From Fructobacillus sp. CRL 2054 (GTDB lineage: Bacteria; Bacillota; Bacilli; Lactobacillales; Lactobacillaceae): a stretch of DNA of 64,000 nucleotides. Of this stretch, positions 45,262 through 54,644 are shown piece after piece (position 1 is the first letter of the stretch; every line of letters begins with the position of its first letter). The notes under the pieces were generated by a model. It saw only the letters and a program-made list of their open reading frames with translations, searched no databases and had not been told where the DNA came from. The stretch lies in assembly GCF_028764065.1 (NCBI RefSeq), contig NZ_JACOFN010000002.1:90017-154016 (forward strand), written 5' to 3'. Position numbers and translations under genes: made by a program.

Positions 45262-47127
45262 ATGTTGAAGCGTTTTATGGTGTTAATCGCTGTTTTCTTG
45301 CTTTCAGGGGTGTCAACTGTACAGACTTTCGCCGATGAAGTGAATCCTCAGACGAGCAAGTATGTGAACTCCATTGAAATGAAAGACGTCACGGATAGTC
45401 AGGCTAAGCAATATAATGTTGACGATATGATGTTAATCACTTGGAACTTCGACATTCCAGGTGGTTCTGATATTAAAGCGGGGGACACGACGAAGTTTTA
45501 CGTTCCTTTAAATTTTTCAATTGATAAGGCGACCGCTATACCTGGAGCTGATAGTAATGGTGCAATAGACTTTACGGATCAAAGTACAGGGAAGGTTCTT
45601 GGAAAAACCACTGTGGAAGACCACTACGTTGTGATTACCTGGAATCAAGACGGTGCAGACTTGATTAAGAACCAAGGATTAAGTGGAAAATCTGATGCAT
45701 TGGTTGGATGGAACTTACCAGATAAGAAACACGAGTCTAAGGAGGTACCAATTAGTTGGGGTGTCGATAGTTCGGTGAAAACGCCAAGCGCTCCGACCGT
45801 GGAACCTTCTGATCCAACCCCTGCACCAGTCACGCCTGATGCGGGTAACGACTTCATTATTAATAAGTCTGGTGATTATGGGAATAAGACTGAAGCTGGT
45901 TACATTTACTGGAAGATTCGTTTAGATGGTAAGCAGGAAAAATTGACGGATGCTGTTTTGACCGATACCATTGGATCAGGGCAAACTTTGGCAACGGATA
46001 AGGGAATCGCTGTCTTCACGCATGATATTGCGGCAGACGGTACCTGGGGACCACAACAATATGTGAATCCACAGCCTAAGATAACAACACATTACGATAA
46101 AAAAAGTAAGGGAATTACTAGTTTCTCAGTTGATTTAGGAACGATTACCAAAGGAACTGTCGTTTATTACTATACAAAGTATGATTACAAAAACACGTCA
46201 GATGGTACAGCCTTTACTAATAGTGCGATTTTGCATGCAAAGGAAACGACCGATACTGCAATTGATGTTCCAACTGCACATAAGTACTTCGACTATAAGA
46301 CCATCATCAATCCGCATGGCCGACCAAAGGCAAGTGATTGGAAGGCGGCGCCTTCCTCGACTTTTGCAGCGGTCACAGATACTAAAATTAAAGGCTATAG
46401 GATTGCTGATGATTCAGAAAACAAAGATGTTTCAACAACTGCGGATAGCTCTTCTTCAGAAAGTACCATTTACTATGACCGGAATGTGACGCCAGTGACG
46501 CCGGATAATCCCCATGGGCATGCGAGTGATGTTTTGAAGAAGGTTCGTCACGTGATACACTATGTCGACCGTGCTGGCCATAAAGTTCATGATGACACTG
46601 TTCAGGTGATTGTCTATAAGCGTGATGGCGAATTGGATGAGAACGGGAACTTTACGGCAACCAGTGATTGGAAGGCCGAACCTTCTGATACATTTGCTGC
46701 TGTAGAATTACCTACGGTTGATGGCTATAAAGTCTTTGACGACTCAGAAAATAAGGCGGTTATCACAACTGCTGATAGTACTGACTCAGAAAGTACTATC
46801 GTCTACGATAAGGAGGCAACACCAGTACCCGATGTGAAGCCGGTTCCTAATACACCGGATACTCCACAGCCTGATGTTAATCCAAGTCCGAAGGTACCCG
46901 GGGTAAGACCAAAGTCAAATCCTTTTGTTTTACCTAATACGGGCGGTGGAAATGAGAATGATGCTGTTTCTGAAAAATCAACAAATTCAACATCGACCGA
47001 ATTACCTCAGACTGGTAAGAACGAGAATAATCGCGTTGTTGGGCAGTTTGCAATCTTTACAAGTGTTCTTGGCATGAGCCTATTCTTCTGGTTTACGAGT
47101 CAAAAGAGAAAAAACAATAAATCGTAA
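45262..47127 (+). CDS. LPXTG-anchored surface adhesin with MucBP-like repeats
   Basis: A 621-residue cell-wall protein. A signal peptide (MLKRFMVLIAVFLLSGV, cleavage near ADE) is followed by two beta-rich domains like the ligand-binding region of collagen-binding/Cna-type adhesins (about 30-170 and 195-345; the second has AGYIYWKIRLDGKQ and DTIGSGQTL). Two related repeats follow: a short one ending DDSENKDVSTTADSS and a full one with HYVDRAGHKVHDDTVQV and DDSENKAVITTADST. A Pro-rich wall spanner and LPQTG (about residue 581), a hydrophobic helix and a basic tail complete it; an earlier LPNTG (about 557) is also seen. ATG 45262 follows GGAGAG; the open frame continues upstream without a site. 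Confidence 0.88.
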   Translation: MLKRFMVLIAVFLLSGVSTVQTFADEVNPQTSKYVNSIEMKDVTDSQAKQYNVDDMMLITWNFDIPGGSDIKAGDTTKFYVPLNFSIDKATAIPGADSNGAIDFTDQSTGKVLGKTTVEDHYVVITWNQDGADLIKNQGLSGKSDALVGWNLPDKKHESKEVPISWGVDSSVKTPSAPTVEPSDPTPAPVTPDAGNDFIINKSGDYGNKTEAGYIYWKIRLDGKQEKLTDAVLTDTIGSGQTLATDKGIAVFTHDIAADGTWGPQQYVNPQPKITTHYDKKSKGITSFSVDLGTITKGTVVYYYTKYDYKNTSDGTAFTNSAILHAKETTDTAIDVPTAHKYFDYKTIINPHGRPKASDWKAAPSSTFAAVTDTKIKGYRIADDSENKDVSTTADSSSSESTIYYDRNVTPVTPDNPHGHASDVLKKVRHVIHYVDRAGHKVHDDTVQVIVYKRDGELDENGNFTATSDWKAEPSDTFAAVELPTVDGYKVFDDSENKAVITTADSTDSESTIVYDKEATPVPDVKPVPNTPDTPQPDVNPSPKVPGVRPKSNPFVLPNTGGGNENDAVSEKSTNSTSTELPQTGKNENNRVVGQFAIFTSVLGMSLFFWFTSQKRKNNKS

Positions 47128-47136
47128 CTATAAATA

Positions 47137-47176
47137 AAAAGAGCTGCTTTTACCCTTGGTAGAAGTAGCTTTTTCA
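47137..47176 (+). terminator. Rho-independent terminator between the adhesin genes
   Basis: AGCTGCTTTTACC pairs with GGTAGAAGTAGCT using wobble pairs, then TTTTTC. Confidence 0.8.
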
Positions 47177-47330
47177 TTTGTTTTGAATTATTCTAAAATT
47201 ACGAAATGATGACGATACCGTGACTTTTTTGTTAATTTCTATTTACTGCAAATATATATAGTATACTTACGCTAGTCTTCCGCCAAGAGACATAAGAGTT
47301 AGAAGATTATGCCTTTTAGAGAGAGAGTAT

Positions 47331-48662
47331 ATGGGAATTAAACAATTTATTATTACTGCAGCAGCCTTTCTGTTTGCAGCTGTTATTGGAATCAGTGTCC
47401 TTCGTAGTGAAGCGGATGCTTTCAATAATTATATTACGAGAGTAGAGTTAACGGATTTAGATAATCCGAAGGCCAAGTCCTATGGGCCCTACGATAACAT
47501 GCAGATTAAGTGGAGCTTTACTGTTAAACAGGGGACTAATATCAAAGCAGGTGACAGTATGGATGTCATCGTGCCTAAGGTGTTTAACCTAGAAGGTGTA
47601 CCGGACTTTGATATCAAAGATAGCGATGAGCACGTTATTGCACACTGTACCACAGCATCCGATCGACAGGTTCTTGTTGTGACCTGGAAGGATGAGGCTG
47701 TTCAAACTTTGACTGAAAAGAACCTTGAAGGTTATTTTTATGTCACTTCCAAGTGGAAGGTTGATATTGTTAACTGGAAGCAGCATTTTATCATCGATTG
47801 GGACGTGCCTGGCAATATACCTGCACCAAACGCGGATATCACGCCAGCGCCACCTTCGCCTAATCCAGCGGATAATAAGCTTCGTAAGGATGGCGGTTTC
47901 GCTGGGGAAGCGCCTGGCCTGATTTATTGGGTGGTTCGTGCTAACTGGGCCCAAAACGAGATTAAGGACGCCAAAGTGACCGATCATGTTGGCCCGGGCC
48001 AGACATTGGACCGGAGTCGTCCAATTCGAGTAATTAAATGTAAGGTTGAAGGAAAGAATGTTGACGAAGTTTGCGATATTCAACCAAAGAGTATTACTTA
48101 TCTTTCCGATACTGAGTTCGTGGTGGACATCGGGGATATTGATTATCCGGTCAATGTCTTCTACTACACCAAGTTTGATACTAGTCTGCCAAAGGGAACA
48201 ACATTCTCAAACTCAGCCGAGTTAAGTGGGGATGACTATGAAACGCAAAAGGTAACGGCTTATACAAGTTCTTATTCTGGTTCTGGTTCATCGGATGGAC
48301 CTGGTGGTAGTCCTGTGAATCCTGCACCAGGGCCAAGCCCCAAACCGGATCCTAAGCCAGCGCCGAGTCCAACCCCGGCACCACAGCCAACACCAGAACC
48401 TACGCCGAGTCCAGCACCAGCGCCACAGCCGGTTCCAAGTCCTAAGGTTCAGCCAAAGTCTAGTCCTGCTCATCGGTTAAACCCGGCTCCAGCAGCAAAG
48501 AAGCAAGAGCAGCCGGTAGTTAGTCAACCTGAACAAAAGGGAGGGGGGCTTCCTGAAACAGGACAAAGCCGAGTAGCCCAAAAACAAGTGCTTGCACTTG
48601 GATGGGTGGCAATCGTTTCATCAGCCTTAGCCACTTGGTTTACTAAGTCAAAGAAATTCTAA
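47331..48662 (+). CDS. LPXTG-anchored surface adhesin, paralogue with Pro-rich stalk
   Basis: A 443-residue paralogue of the preceding protein: signal peptide, then the same two domains (shared patterns [43 protein letters not shown] and [13 protein letters not shown]). In place of MucBP-like repeats it has a Pro/Ala/Ser/Lys stalk of about 100 residues, then LPETG (about residue 407), a hydrophobic helix and KSKKF. It probably arose by gene duplication. The site AGAGAGAG precedes the ATG; a TATACT at 47262 may be its -10. Confidence 0.87.
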   Translation: MGIKQFIITAAAFLFAAVIGISVLRSEADAFNNYITRVELTDLDNPKAKSYGPYDNMQIKWSFTVKQGTNIKAGDSMDVIVPKVFNLEGVPDFDIKDSDEHVIAHCTTASDRQVLVVTWKDEAVQTLTEKNLEGYFYVTSKWKVDIVNWKQHFIIDWDVPGNIPAPNADITPAPPSPNPADNKLRKDGGFAGEAPGLIYWVVRANWAQNEIKDAKVTDHVGPGQTLDRSRPIRVIKCKVEGKNVDEVCDIQPKSITYLSDTEFVVDIGDIDYPVNVFYYTKFDTSLPKGTTFSNSAELSGDDYETQKVTAYTSSYSGSGSSDGPGGSPVNPAPGPSPKPDPKPAPSPTPAPQPTPEPTPSPAPAPQPVPSPKVQPKSSPAHRLNPAPAAKKQEQPVVSQPEQKGGGLPETGQSRVAQKQVLALGWVAIVSSALATWFTKSKKF

Positions 48663-48679
48663 ATCAATTGATGCATAAG

Positions 48680-48713
48680 AAAAGCAGCCTTGTAAAAGGG
48701 CTGCTTTTTTTAA
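48680..48713. terminator. Terminator between the second adhesin and the small minus-strand gene
   Basis: AAAAGCAGCC pairs with GGCTGCTTTT, loop TTGTAAAAG, with A and T runs on the two sides. Confidence 0.9.
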
Positions 48714-48716
48714 TGC

Positions 48717-48854
48717 TTATTTTTCATCTTTAGGGTGTTGGCCTAGGGCTTTTTCACGCTCGGACTTTTCCTCATCGGTAATGGGGTCGGGGAATGAAAT
48801 TAAATCTTCAAGTGGATTGTTTAAACGTTCTTCTTTGTTGACGATACGTGCCAT
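48717..48854 (-). CDS. Small acidic hypothetical protein
   Basis: A 45-residue hydrophilic protein starting MARIVNKEERLNNPLEDLIS and rich in Glu, Asp and Lys. A longer in-frame reading to 49007 is rejected because AAAGGAG sits six bases before the ATG at 48854. Function unknown; it follows the methyltransferase gene by 70 bases on the same strand. Confidence 0.7.
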   Translation of the reverse strand: MARIVNKEERLNNPLEDLISFPDPITDEEKSEREKALGQHPKDEK

Positions 48855-48924
48855 TGCGTACTCCTTTAGTTTTGCTAAGTCTATTATACAAAAAACTACT
48901 TTAAGCCTAGATAAAAGTCTGAGG

Positions 48925-49458
48925 CTAATCTTCTGATTGTTCTTTTTCAAAGAGAAGGGTTGACCCGTCCTTTGCTGAGAAAGTGGCTGCTCCAAATGTA
49001 CCATCAAAGTCAGCTTCGAGTGCGCTTTGCAGTGTTGTCACATTTTCTTCTGCTTTCACTAGGATGATTAGTTGACCGTCGTCTTTGATGAATGACCAGG
49101 CCGTTTCGCTTTCTGCATTGATTTGGTGTCGGCTGATATTTTCGGCCTTTGTGTAGTCCAAGATGATGAGGTCAACCTTAGTTAGGCGACCGAGTTCTTT
49201 TTGGAGTCCTTCTGCAGAGAGTACGCCGTTTTCAACGGTCACACGGTCTTGCAGACCGGCCATGAAAAGTGAGGCGGCTGTTTTATTGGCTTCTTCTCGT
49301 TCTTCGTGGAAGGAAAGTACCATGCCGTCTTTGCCAACGTGTGAGGCGAGGAAACGGGTCTTTTGACCGTTACCGGCGCGACCATCGACAACAAGCATTC
49401 CGGTTTGTACCTGGGTTTCCAAGTAGTTTTGTACAAAGCTTTCGTTTGAAAAAGACAT
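48925..49458 (-). CDS. Putative SAM-dependent methyltransferase (YtqB/MnmM-like)
   Basis: A 177-residue class I methyltransferase-like protein. The SAM-binding motif reads VVDGRAGNGQKTRFLA, close to the DGTxGNGxDT pattern of YtqB/MnmM, which methylates a tRNA wobble uridine. Downstream motifs differ: LIILDYTK replaces the family's usual Asn-Leu-Gly-Tyr stretch, so activity or target may differ. AGGTGAAGC precedes the ATG; it is divergent from the leuS T-box. Confidence 0.65.
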   Translation of the reverse strand: MSFSNESFVQNYLETQVQTGMLVVDGRAGNGQKTRFLASHVGKDGMVLSFHEEREEANKTAASLFMAGLQDRVTVENGVLSAEGLQKELGRLTKVDLIILDYTKAENISRHQINAESETAWSFIKDDGQLIILVKAEENVTTLQSALEADFDGTFGAATFSAKDGSTLLFEKEQSED

Positions 49459-49501
49459 GCTTCACCTCCAGTGAATTCTACTGATAGTATAGCGAATATT
49501 A

Positions 49502-49510
49502 TGTTATAAT
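49502..49510 (+). promoter_or_regulatory. Extended -10 promoter of leuS
   Basis: TG-T-TATAAT is a perfect extended -10 element (49505-49510); the -35 region is weak. Confidence 0.65.
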
Positions 49511-49516
49511 AATAGT

Positions 49517-49752
49517 ACTTTTCAACACTAGTAGTAACAGCGGAGCATCAGAAAGTAAGCGGGGCTGCAAGCTTACCAACCAATGTTATGAACTCGGTTG
49601 AAAGCGCGATTGGTGAATAACAGTAGTCAATCCGTTATACCGCGTTAAGGTACTGAGGCAGAGGGTGACCTTTGCAAAATGTAGGTGGGACCGCGGTTTC
49701 AACCGCCCTACGTTGGCTTTTTTGAGCTGACGTGGGGCTTTTTTATTTAAAT
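49517..49752 (+). promoter_or_regulatory. T-box riboswitch controlling leuS
   Basis: The leader carries the T-box consensus (AGGTGGGACCGCG, 49683-49695). It can form the antiterminator GTAGG-bulge-GCGGT/ACCGC-CCTAC (49681-49711), or a competing terminator in which CCCTACGTTGGCT (from 49707) pairs with AGCTGACGTGGGG ahead of a T run. An upstream AACTCGG offers CTC (Leu) as candidate specifier, but I did not resolve Stem I. By family knowledge, uncharged tRNA(Leu) would stabilise the antiterminator and switch on leuS. Confidence 0.9.
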
Positions 49753-49767
49753 AAAAGGGGAAAATAG

Positions 49768-52200
49768 ATGGGATACGATCATAAAAATATTGAAAAGAAG
49801 TGGCAACACTATTGGCAGGACAACAAGACTTTTAAAGCCATTGATGGTTCAGACAAGAAAAAGTACTTTGTAATGGATATGTTCCCATATCCATCTGGAC
49901 AAGGCTTGCACGTTGGGCACCCAGAAGGTTACACAGCAACGGATATTGTCTCACGTTTCAAGCGTGCACAAGGCTTCAACGTCTTGCACCCAATGGGATG
50001 GGATGCCTTTGGTTTGCCAGCTGAACAGTACGCTTTGAAGACTGGTAATAACCCAGCCACTTTCACAGACGAAAACATTCAGACTTTTAAGAACCAAATC
50101 CAATCACTTGGATTTTCTTATGACTGGGACCGTGAAATTAAGACGACGGACCCTAACTACTACAAGTGGACACAGTGGATCTTCGAGCAGCTCTACAAGA
50201 AGGGCTTGGCTTACGAAGACGAAATGATGGTTAACTGGGCCCCTGACTTTCCAGGTGGTGGTTTAGTTGTTGCCAACGAAGAAGTGATCGACGGTAAGAC
50301 GGAACGTGGGGGATACCCTGTTTACCGTAAGCCAATGAAGCAGTGGGTTTTGCGTATTACGGCCTACGCTGACCGTCTGATTGATGATTTGGATGACCTT
50401 GACTGGCCAGAAGCTATCAAGGAACAGCAACGAAACTGGATTGGTCGTTCAATTGGTGCCACAGTGCGTTTTAACGTGGAAGACCATGCTGAGGACCAAA
50501 TCGAAGTCTTCTCAACTCGTGCCGACACGTTGTTCGGTGCATCATACATTGTTTTGGCACCAGAACATGATTTGGTTGACCAAATTACGACAGAAGACCA
50601 AAAGGCAGCAGTTGCTGAATACCAAAAGCAGATTTCTTTGAAGTCTGATTTGGAACGTACGGACTTGAACAAGGATAAGTCTGGTGTCTTCACCGGCGCT
50701 TACGCCATTAACCCAGTGAACGGCGAAAAGTTGCCAATCTGGATTGCCGACTATGTTTTGGCATCTTATGGAACTGGTGCCGTGATGGGTGTGCCAGCCC
50801 ACGATCAACGTGACTGGGACTTTGCTACAAAGTTTGGAATGGACATCACACCTGTTATCGAGGGTGGGGACATTACCAAGGAAGCTTACGCTGGCGAAGG
50901 TGTCCACATCAACTCTGGTTTCTTAGACGGTATGGGCAAGCAGGAAGCCATCGACAAGATGATTGACTGGTTGGAAGAACACAATGCCGGTGCTAAGAAA
51001 GTCAACTACCGTCTTCGTGACTGGATTTTCTCACGCCAGCGTTACTGGGGTGAACCAATTCCTGTTATCCATTGGGAAGATGGTACACAATCATTAGTTC
51101 CTGAAGATGAATTGCCACTCCGTTTGCCTCGTTTGACGGAAGAGGAAATGAAGCCTTCTGGTACTGGGGAATCACCATTGGCCAACGCCAAGGATTGGTT
51201 GGAAGTAACTCGTGAAGACGGTGTTAAGGGCCGTCGCGAAACGAACACGATGCCACAGTGGGCCGGTTCATCATGGTACTTCCTCCGTTACATCGATCCT
51301 AATAACGCCGACCAATTTGCAGCTAAGGAAAAGTTGGACTACTGGCAAAACGTCGACTTGTACGTTGGTGGTGCCGAACACGCCGTTTTGCATTTGCTCT
51401 ACGCCCGTTTCTGGAACAAGGTCTTGTACGACCTTGGCTTAGTACCAAACAAGGAACCATTCCACAAGTTGGTGAACCAAGGAATGATTCTTGGTGAAAA
51501 CCACGAGAAGATGTCTAAGTCAAAGGGAAACGTTGTTAACCCTGATGACATCGTCAACCAATACGGTGCTGATACCCTTCGTATCTACGAAATGTTCATG
51601 GGTCCATTGACTCAGAACAAGCCTTGGTCTGAAGAAGGTGTTACTGGATCACGTCGTTGGCTCGACCGTGTCTGGCGTTTGCTCGTTCAAGACGATGGTT
51701 CATTGACAGACAAGTTGACGGACCAGCCTTCAGATGAATTGAAGAAGGTTTACAATGAAACAGTGAAGAAGGTAACGGATGATTTGGAACAGCTCCACTT
51801 CAATACGGCCATCTCACAACTTATGGTCTTCGTGAACGAAGCCTACAAGCAAGACAAGTTGCCTGAAGCCTACATGGAAGGTTTCGTTCAATTGTTGGCA
51901 CCATTTGCGCCACACTTGGCCGAAGAACTTTGGGAAAAGTTGACCGGATCTTCTGAATCAATCGCCTACGTTGCATGGCCAACTTATGACGAAAAGGCTT
52001 TGATCGATGATAGCAAGGAAATTATTTTCCAAGTGAACGGTAAGGTTCGTTCAAAGCAAGTGATGCCAGTTGATGCTTCTAAGGAAGACATGGAAGCAGC
52101 CGCACAGGCTGACACGAAGGTGCAAAAGTACCTCGACGGTCTTGATATTAAAAAGATTATTGCCATTCCTGGCAAGTTCGTCAACATCGTTGCGAAGTAA
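49768..52200 (+). CDS. leuS: Leucyl-tRNA synthetase
   Basis: A class I synthetase (810 residues) charging tRNA(Leu). The HIGH-type motif is [15 protein letters not shown] (about residue 43), the KMSKS loop is EKMSKSKGN, and the CP1 editing domain contains [19 protein letters not shown] precedes the ATG. Expression is predicted to respond to leucine charging through the upstream T-box. Confidence 0.97.
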   Translation: MGYDHKNIEKKWQHYWQDNKTFKAIDGSDKKKYFVMDMFPYPSGQGLHVGHPEGYTATDIVSRFKRAQGFNVLHPMGWDAFGLPAEQYALKTGNNPATFTDENIQTFKNQIQSLGFSYDWDREIKTTDPNYYKWTQWIFEQLYKKGLAYEDEMMVNWAPDFPGGGLVVANEEVIDGKTERGGYPVYRKPMKQWVLRITAYADRLIDDLDDLDWPEAIKEQQRNWIGRSIGATVRFNVEDHAEDQIEVFSTRADTLFGASYIVLAPEHDLVDQITTEDQKAAVAEYQKQISLKSDLERTDLNKDKSGVFTGAYAINPVNGEKLPIWIADYVLASYGTGAVMGVPAHDQRDWDFATKFGMDITPVIEGGDITKEAYAGEGVHINSGFLDGMGKQEAIDKMIDWLEEHNAGAKKVNYRLRDWIFSRQRYWGEPIPVIHWEDGTQSLVPEDELPLRLPRLTEEEMKPSGTGESPLANAKDWLEVTREDGVKGRRETNTMPQWAGSSWYFLRYIDPNNADQFAAKEKLDYWQNVDLYVGGAEHAVLHLLYARFWNKVLYDLGLVPNKEPFHKLVNQGMILGENHEKMSKSKGNVVNPDDIVNQYGADTLRIYEMFMGPLTQNKPWSEEGVTGSRRWLDRVWRLLVQDDGSLTDKLTDQPSDELKKVYNETVKKVTDDLEQLHFNTAISQLMVFVNEAYKQDKLPEAYMEGFVQLLAPFAPHLAEELWEKLTGSSESIAYVAWPTYDEKALIDDSKEIIFQVNGKVRSKQVMPVDASKEDMEAAAQADTKVQKYLDGLDIKKIIAIPGKFVNIVAK

Positions 52201-52221
52201 AACGAGTTGATATAACCGTTT

Positions 52222-52247
52222 TGGGCTGCCCTCGGCTAGCCCATTTC
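52222..52247 (+). terminator. Hairpin after leuS, possible weak terminator
   Basis: TGGGCTGCC pairs with GGC-T-AGCCCA (one bulge), but only ATTTCG follows, so termination may be partial and the next gene co-transcribed. Confidence 0.4.
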
Positions 52248-52278
52248 GGGTACATAAATAAAGGGGAGTTATCATAAC

Positions 52279-54504
52279 ATGACCCAGAAAGATTCAAATC
52301 AAACTCATGGTCGTGTCAACCAGACAGAAGTTGACGGTGAGTATTTAACAGCTGAGGAGCTCTTGGCCAAGTTAGAAATTAACTTGCAACCCAAGAAAAA
52401 AAGTAAGCTCGCTTCCATGTTTACGCGTAAAAAGGAAAAAGAAGAAGACGCAGAAATTCGTCAACTTGTTTCCCGAGGTCAGTACCTACGCGATGAGTAT
52501 GATTTAGATGAAAAGAAGACCAAGCAATGGTTTGAGAAGCCTGAGAAGGAAAAGTCTGACTCGCAGAAGTTAGAGAAGAAGCCTTTAACAGGGGATGGCC
52601 TATCCTCTACTCATCTTTCAAAAGCTGATTTAACGGATGAGAACCAAGTAAAAGAGGGACAGGACCGTTCTTCTTTAACTGCTGATGCCATCGAAGAGCT
52701 GGCTGAAACACCATCAGAATTAGAAAGTGTTGAGCAAACGGAAGCAGAGGGGCAGACTGCTGAAGTGAGTGAGAAGACAGCAGCAGTTGCCACTCCTGCT
52801 GCCTATCCAGCCACTAATACAGTGCTGTCGGATGAAGAAAAGGCAGCCCATCAGAAGAACAAGGATGACCAGGCCCTTGTGCGTGGTTCCTTCTGGTTAT
52901 CGCTAGGAAACATTATTTCCCGTTTGCTCGGTGCGGCCTTTATCCTGCCATGGCTGGCCATGTTGGGAGCTGCTGCTAACCAGGCGAACGCCTTGTTCTC
53001 CCAGGGTTACAACATCTATGGGATTTTGCTATCGGTTGCGACTTTTGGATTCCCGTCAGCTATTTCCAAGGTAATGGCCCAGTTGATTGCCAAGGAGGAT
53101 GAAGACGGTCTCTGGTCATTGACGAAGCAGTCGCTTCAAATTGGAACACTCTTAGGATTGTTCTTTGCGGTCTTGTTATATGTTAGTGCGCCACTCTTGT
53201 CTAACGGAAACGCCAACGTGGTGCCCGTTTTGCATTCATTGGCACCGGCTGTCCTTGTTTTCCCAGCAATGTCAATGGTTCGCGGAATTTTCCAAGGACA
53301 TCAGTTAATGCACATTTCGGCTCTATCTGAAATTGTGGAGCAAATCGGTCGAATTATCTACCTGTTGGTTGCCACTTGGATTGTTCTTGGGCACGATGCT
53401 AGTAACTGGACCGGGGCGGTTGTTCAGGCAACCTTTGCCGCCTTCATCGGGGCACTCTTTGCCATTGCCGTGTTGGCATACGGTTGGGTGCGCTATAAGG
53501 ACTTACTACATCCACGAAAGCCAATGGATGGTAGCCTCGTTTATCAGCCAAAGCAAAAGTCCAAGGCGAAGGCCAATCTCTTGTCCTTCTTGAAGCCTGA
53601 CAAGGCACAGTCAATGGTTCTGAACATTTTGAAGGAATCTTGGCCCTTTGTCATCATTGGTGCTTCAACGAACCTTTTCCTTTTTGTTGATCAGTACACC
53701 TTCTTCCCATTGATGAAGGTCTTCTTTCACAGTAGCGCTGATAGTTTGCAGGTTCAATTCGCCTTGTTCTCAGCCAACCCTAACAAGTTGGTCATGATTG
53801 TGATTTCCTTTGCGACATCGATTGCCGCAACTGCCTTACCAATTTTAGCGGCTAAAAAGGCAGCCAAGGATGGCCTTGGACTGAAGCAGCAACTAGTGGC
53901 GACACTTCAGCTGACGGCCTTGGTCTTGTTGCCATCCGCTTTGGGAATGTATGCGATTTCAGATGTGCTTTATAAGTTCTTCTATCCAATCGATAGCACT
54001 GCCCAAGAGGGGATTTATCTTTTGCAGTTCTCATCGTTATTGACGATTATCATGGCACTCTTTATGCTCTTGGCTTTTGTGCTACAGGCACTATCTCATG
54101 GAACAATTGTGATGAAGTCCTTTGGTTACGGTCTGTTAATTAAGATTGTGACTCAAGTACCTTTGATTTACCTGTTCCAGGGAATGGGCGCCCTGATTGC
54201 AACTGGACTTGGATTGGGTTGGTCACTCTACCAGATGATTGCCTTCTTGATGAAGAATTATAATTTGACTTGGAATGACATGAAGTCGACTTTGCTAACT
54301 GCTTACCTTGCTTCTATGGTCATGGCAGTTGTCGCTTTCCTAGCGACACAGTTTTCGACCAAAGTCTTGCTCGCTGCAAATAGCAAGATTGGGGCTGGAT
54401 TAGCAACCTTTATAGGGGTTGCTGCTGGGGGATTTGTGCTTCTATATTTGTATAAAAAGTTTGGATTACTTCGTCAGGTTTTGAATCGCGGACGCGTCAG
54501 TTAA
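52279..54504 (+). CDS. MurJ/YtgP-type lipid flippase (MVF/polysaccharide exporter family)
   Basis: A 741-residue protein. The C-terminal 540 residues form a MATE-like flippase with about 14 hydrophobic segments, starting RGSFWLSLGNIISRLLGA, like B. subtilis YtgP/MurJ that moves lipid II for wall synthesis. The first 195 residues are an unusual hydrophilic, highly charged extension with predicted helices and no recognised domain, which must be cytoplasmic. It has AAAGGGGAG about ten bases before the ATG. Export of another undecaprenyl-linked sugar is an alternative. Confidence 0.85.
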   Translation: MTQKDSNQTHGRVNQTEVDGEYLTAEELLAKLEINLQPKKKSKLASMFTRKKEKEEDAEIRQLVSRGQYLRDEYDLDEKKTKQWFEKPEKEKSDSQKLEKKPLTGDGLSSTHLSKADLTDENQVKEGQDRSSLTADAIEELAETPSELESVEQTEAEGQTAEVSEKTAAVATPAAYPATNTVLSDEEKAAHQKNKDDQALVRGSFWLSLGNIISRLLGAAFILPWLAMLGAAANQANALFSQGYNIYGILLSVATFGFPSAISKVMAQLIAKEDEDGLWSLTKQSLQIGTLLGLFFAVLLYVSAPLLSNGNANVVPVLHSLAPAVLVFPAMSMVRGIFQGHQLMHISALSEIVEQIGRIIYLLVATWIVLGHDASNWTGAVVQATFAAFIGALFAIAVLAYGWVRYKDLLHPRKPMDGSLVYQPKQKSKAKANLLSFLKPDKAQSMVLNILKESWPFVIIGASTNLFLFVDQYTFFPLMKVFFHSSADSLQVQFALFSANPNKLVMIVISFATSIAATALPILAAKKAAKDGLGLKQQLVATLQLTALVLLPSALGMYAISDVLYKFFYPIDSTAQEGIYLLQFSSLLTIIMALFMLLAFVLQALSHGTIVMKSFGYGLLIKIVTQVPLIYLFQGMGALIATGLGLGWSLYQMIAFLMKNYNLTWNDMKSTLLTAYLASMVMAVVAFLATQFSTKVLLAANSKIGAGLATFIGVAAGGFVLLYLYKKFGLLRQVLNRGRVS

Positions 54505-54512
54505 ATAATTTA

Positions 54513-54552
54513 AAAAAGCAGGTTTAGAGAGCTATCTAAGCCTGCTTTTAAC
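54513..54552 (+). terminator. Rho-independent terminator after the flippase gene
   Basis: AAAAGCAGGTTTAGA pairs with TCTAAGCCTGCTTTT around GAGCTA. Confidence 0.88.
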
Positions 54553-54644
54553 TTTATTTAAATAAAGTCGGAAGTCCTTTAAAGGGCTTGGCTATCTATG
54601 TTACCATGGTACAAGTAACTAAAACGTTAATAGGGGGATGGCAG

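Noticed and set aside
46930..46944. LPNTG in the first adhesin as the sorting signal
   Set aside because: It is followed by polar residues, not a membrane helix; the later LPQTG has the helix and basic tail.
48312..48500. Repetitive sequence that might be taken for a repeat array
   Set aside because: It encodes the Pro/Ala/Ser stalk of the second adhesin; repeats are short, irregular and coding, with no CRISPR-like spacers.
54602..54611. Palindrome TACCATGGTA before the YitT-family gene as an operator
   Set aside because: A single 10-base palindrome without a clear promoter around it is weak evidence; noted only in the gene entry.
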